Source: Dehalococcoidales bacterium
GTDB lineage: Bacteria; Chloroflexota; Dehalococcoidia; Dehalococcoidales; UBA3254
Assembly (NCBI GenBank): GCA_028718465.1
Contig: JAQULX010000207.1
Coordinates: 1 to 5,763 of the forward strand
Reading direction: 5' to 3'
Length of the DNA stretch: 5,763 nt
Below are positions 4,002 through 5,763 of this stretch, piece after piece (position 1 is the stretch's first letter; each line of letters opens with the position of its first letter). Under the pieces are notes generated by a model. It was not told the origin of the DNA. It saw only the letters and a program-made list of their open reading frames with translations, and searched no databases. The position numbers and the translations under genes were made by a program.

Positions 4002-5763
4002 ATGAAAAACAAGTTCAAAACATATTTTTTCTTCCTAATAATTTCACTGGGAATTTTTGGTTTGGCGAAAAGTTCTTTGGCGGCTGATTATTATGTATCG
4101 CCAGTAGGAGTTGCATCATGGGCTAATTCAACGAACATTTCAACCCCATGTTCTTTGTCTACAGCTAATTCAAATGCTGCTGCTGGCGATACAGTCTATC
4201 TCAGAGCAGGAACATATACTATTACCGGAACCGGCATCGCCCCCGTTAACAGCGGAACATCTGCAAGTAACATGATTACCTTTAGTGGTTATGGTTTGGA
4301 AGAAGCCATCATTTACGGGGTAAATGATGTTACAGGTCGTGCCTCACAAGGCATAAATCTATATAATAATAGCTATATTAAAGTAACAAAGCTGATTTTA
4401 TCCAATTTATCTAAATATCTTTATATCACTAACGGCAGCCACCACAACGAAGTTTCTTATTGTACGTTTAAAGATATGAGAGATGTCTGGAATGTCGATG
4501 TTATCAAGACAGGAACCCATACAGGGCCGACAGGGTCGTCAATGGTATTGGAGGATTCAAATCTTGGTGGCGGGACGAATACATACGCATATCGGGTAAT
4601 ACACAATATAACAGACGGATCATACTCATTTAAATCAAGTTCATCGACTGCAACGACAGTAACGCACACAGCGTATCCGCTATGGGGTGGGAAAAACAAC
4701 TACTGGAGTACAGGAGATCAATATAAAATAACTTGGGGAATCCAGTGGGCAGGATCGTACATTTATGAGGGTGATGCACCGGAGGCAGCAGTATCGCATA
4801 ACTGGATACACCATAACACTTTTCATAACTATGGGGCATATACTAATGTTGATGAAGGGGTTGTGCTGGAATTGGGCGTAGGCAATTCAAGTGCAAATAT
4901 AAATTGCAATTATAATACTATCGAAGATAATAATATGTATGCAGGAGGGCATCATATACTTGGTATAAATGCTTCAAGATATAATGTTATCCGCAATAAT
5001 TATATACATAATGAAGGGTGGTGTTCATCAGGAAATTGTGCGGCTGTGATGGAAAATGGCTTATGCGGTTACAGGGTTGTATCTGCTACCGTCCCATCAA
5101 CCACATTTGGTGGATATTCGCTGTGGGAGGGTAATAGAGTTGGACATGGCTCGGCATATGGCGGTTCACACTTTGCTCCTGGGGCAGCTGGCAGCGGTAC
5201 TACATTAGCGACCCCCAAAAATATTTATAGATATAACGATCATTTCAATAACGCTCTGTATGGATTGCGTTTGGGAGCGTCAATTTCCACTGCTGGTAAT
5301 GATAACAGAGTTTATAATAACAGTTTTTATCATAATGGGTATGGTGCTGATGACGATGCTAACGCATATGATAATCTCAGAATGGGTATTTCACTATATA
5401 ATACCAGCTGTGCAGCTATTTCCGGCACCGTCATAAAAAACAATCTATTTTACGATCATTGGTCAGAACAGAATAACTTAACGACAAAATCTTATTATCC
5501 TGCGATATTTGCAGTATCAGCAGAGAACTTAACCTGCAACACAATCACCAATAATTTCAATGCGAGTATATCTTATATATCAAGTAACTCACAAATTAGT
5601 AATGTTGACCCTATTTTTACCGATCCAGATATTACGACACCATCTTCGACTACGAAACCAAATCTTACCCTACAAACAGGTTCACCAGCTATTGATGGTG
5701 GGACATATCTTACACAAGCCAATGGTTCTGGTTCAAATTCAACAACTTTAATAGTAAATGATG
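4002..5763 (+). CDS. Secreted parallel beta-helix protein, tandem paralogue (3' end outside window)
   Basis: The frame stays open from ATG 4002 to the last base (587 complete codons), so the gene continues to the right. It is a paralogue of the preceding gene. The signal peptide is nearly the same (MKNKFK, then IFGLAKSSLAA, cut near 27-28), followed by the beta-helix opening YYVSPVG...AAAGDTVYLRAGTY (30-72) and matching rungs: GSHHNEVSYCTF (145-156), NTIEDNNMYAGGHHILGI (305-322), RYNVIRNNYIHNEGW (326-340), NIYRYNDHF (407-415), YNNSFYHNGY (438-447) and VIKNNLFY (477-484). It lacks the FCCH-like insertion of its neighbour but keeps a diverged NITDGS...NNYWSTGDQYKI module (about 202-243). Cysteines around 341-355 may form disulfides. 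The visible end (TGSPAIDGGTYL) is at the point where the neighbour has ~115 more residues. It starts 5 bp after the upstream stop with an A-rich spacer, no Shine-Dalgarno and no promoter, so it is probably co-transcribed. Function is unknown beyond a secreted, possibly glycan-related fold. Confidence 0.9.
   Translation, partial: MKNKFKTYFFFLIISLGIFGLAKSSLAADYYVSPVGVASWANSTNISTPCSLSTANSNAAAGDTVYLRAGTYTITGTGIAPVNSGTSASNMITFSGYGLEEAIIYGVNDVTGRASQGINLYNNSYIKVTKLILSNLSKYLYITNGSHHNEVSYCTFKDMRDVWNVDVIKTGTHTGPTGSSMVLEDSNLGGGTNTYAYRVIHNITDGSYSFKSSSSTATTVTHTAYPLWGGKNNYWSTGDQYKITWGIQWAGSYIYEGDAPEAAVSHNWIHHNTFHNYGAYTNVDEGVVLELGVGNSSANINCNYNTIEDNNMYAGGHHILGINASRYNVIRNNYIHNEGWCSSGNCAAVMENGLCGYRVVSATVPSTTFGGYSLWEGNRVGHGSAYGGSHFAPGAAGSGTTLATPKNIYRYNDHFNNALYGLRLGASISTAGNDNRVYNNSFYHNGYGADDDANAYDNLRMGISLYNTSCAAISGTVIKNNLFYDHWSEQNNLTTKSYYPAIFAVSAENLTCNTITNNFNASISYISSNSQISNVDPIFTDPDITTPSSTTKPNLTLQTGSPAIDGGTYLTQANGSGSNSTTLIVND

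Noticed and set aside
4457..4839. Two overlapping minus-strand open frames (4457-4699 and 4630-4839)
   Set aside because: Both are antisense to the second beta-helix gene, whose plus-strand frame is unbroken and homologous to its neighbour.
5560..5751. 63-codon plus-strand open frame near the right edge
   Set aside because: It is out of frame inside the second beta-helix gene, and the product is low-complexity.

Overview
The window looks like a piece of a chromosome from an uncultivated bacterium, most likely of the Patescibacteria/CPR (Parcubacteria-like) group. This is inferred from gene content, not from a phylogeny. The clues are a membrane-anchored protein with a C-x13-C-x3-C-x3-C 'DGxxNxxExxxDCGGxCxxxC' motif, large secreted parallel beta-helix proteins with CPR-style modules, AT-rich DNA, and no recognisable Shine-Dalgarno sequence ahead of any of the three genes.

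Layout: (1) Bases 1-568 are the end of an rRNA operon: the last ~85 nt of 23S rRNA, a ~325-nt spacer with no tRNA, a complete 5S rRNA (411-526) inside an extended processing stem, and a strong intrinsic terminator (542-568). (2) A consensus extended -10 promoter (594-604) opens a new transcription unit. (3) Three same-strand genes follow. The first is a 274-aa single-pass membrane protein with a cysteine knot-like motif and two probable beta-sandwich domains (700-1524). The second is a 796-aa secreted right-handed beta-helix protein (1606-3996). The third, 5 bp further on, is a paralogous beta-helix protein (4002 to beyond the right edge, at least 587 aa), open to the last base of the window.

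The most unusual feature is a pair of ~80-bp inverted-repeat elements (621-701 and 1529-1607). Each fills the space just upstream of a gene and ends inside that gene's GTG start codon. Both have the same 14-bp arms (ACCCCGTTAGAAAT / ATTTCTAACGGGGT). Both also carry a central AACGGG that could pair with the left arm instead, releasing the right arm and the start codon. They could be a start-codon-sequestering leader RNA or a dispersed palindromic (MITE/REP-like) element that has inserted at start codons. The third gene has no such element, starts with ATG, and shares the same N-terminus (MKNKFK), so it serves as a natural control.

Together the three genes look like a small cell-surface locus: one anchored extracytoplasmic protein and two secreted beta-helix proteins that may bind or cleave polysaccharide. 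Their substrate and activity cannot be read from the sequence.
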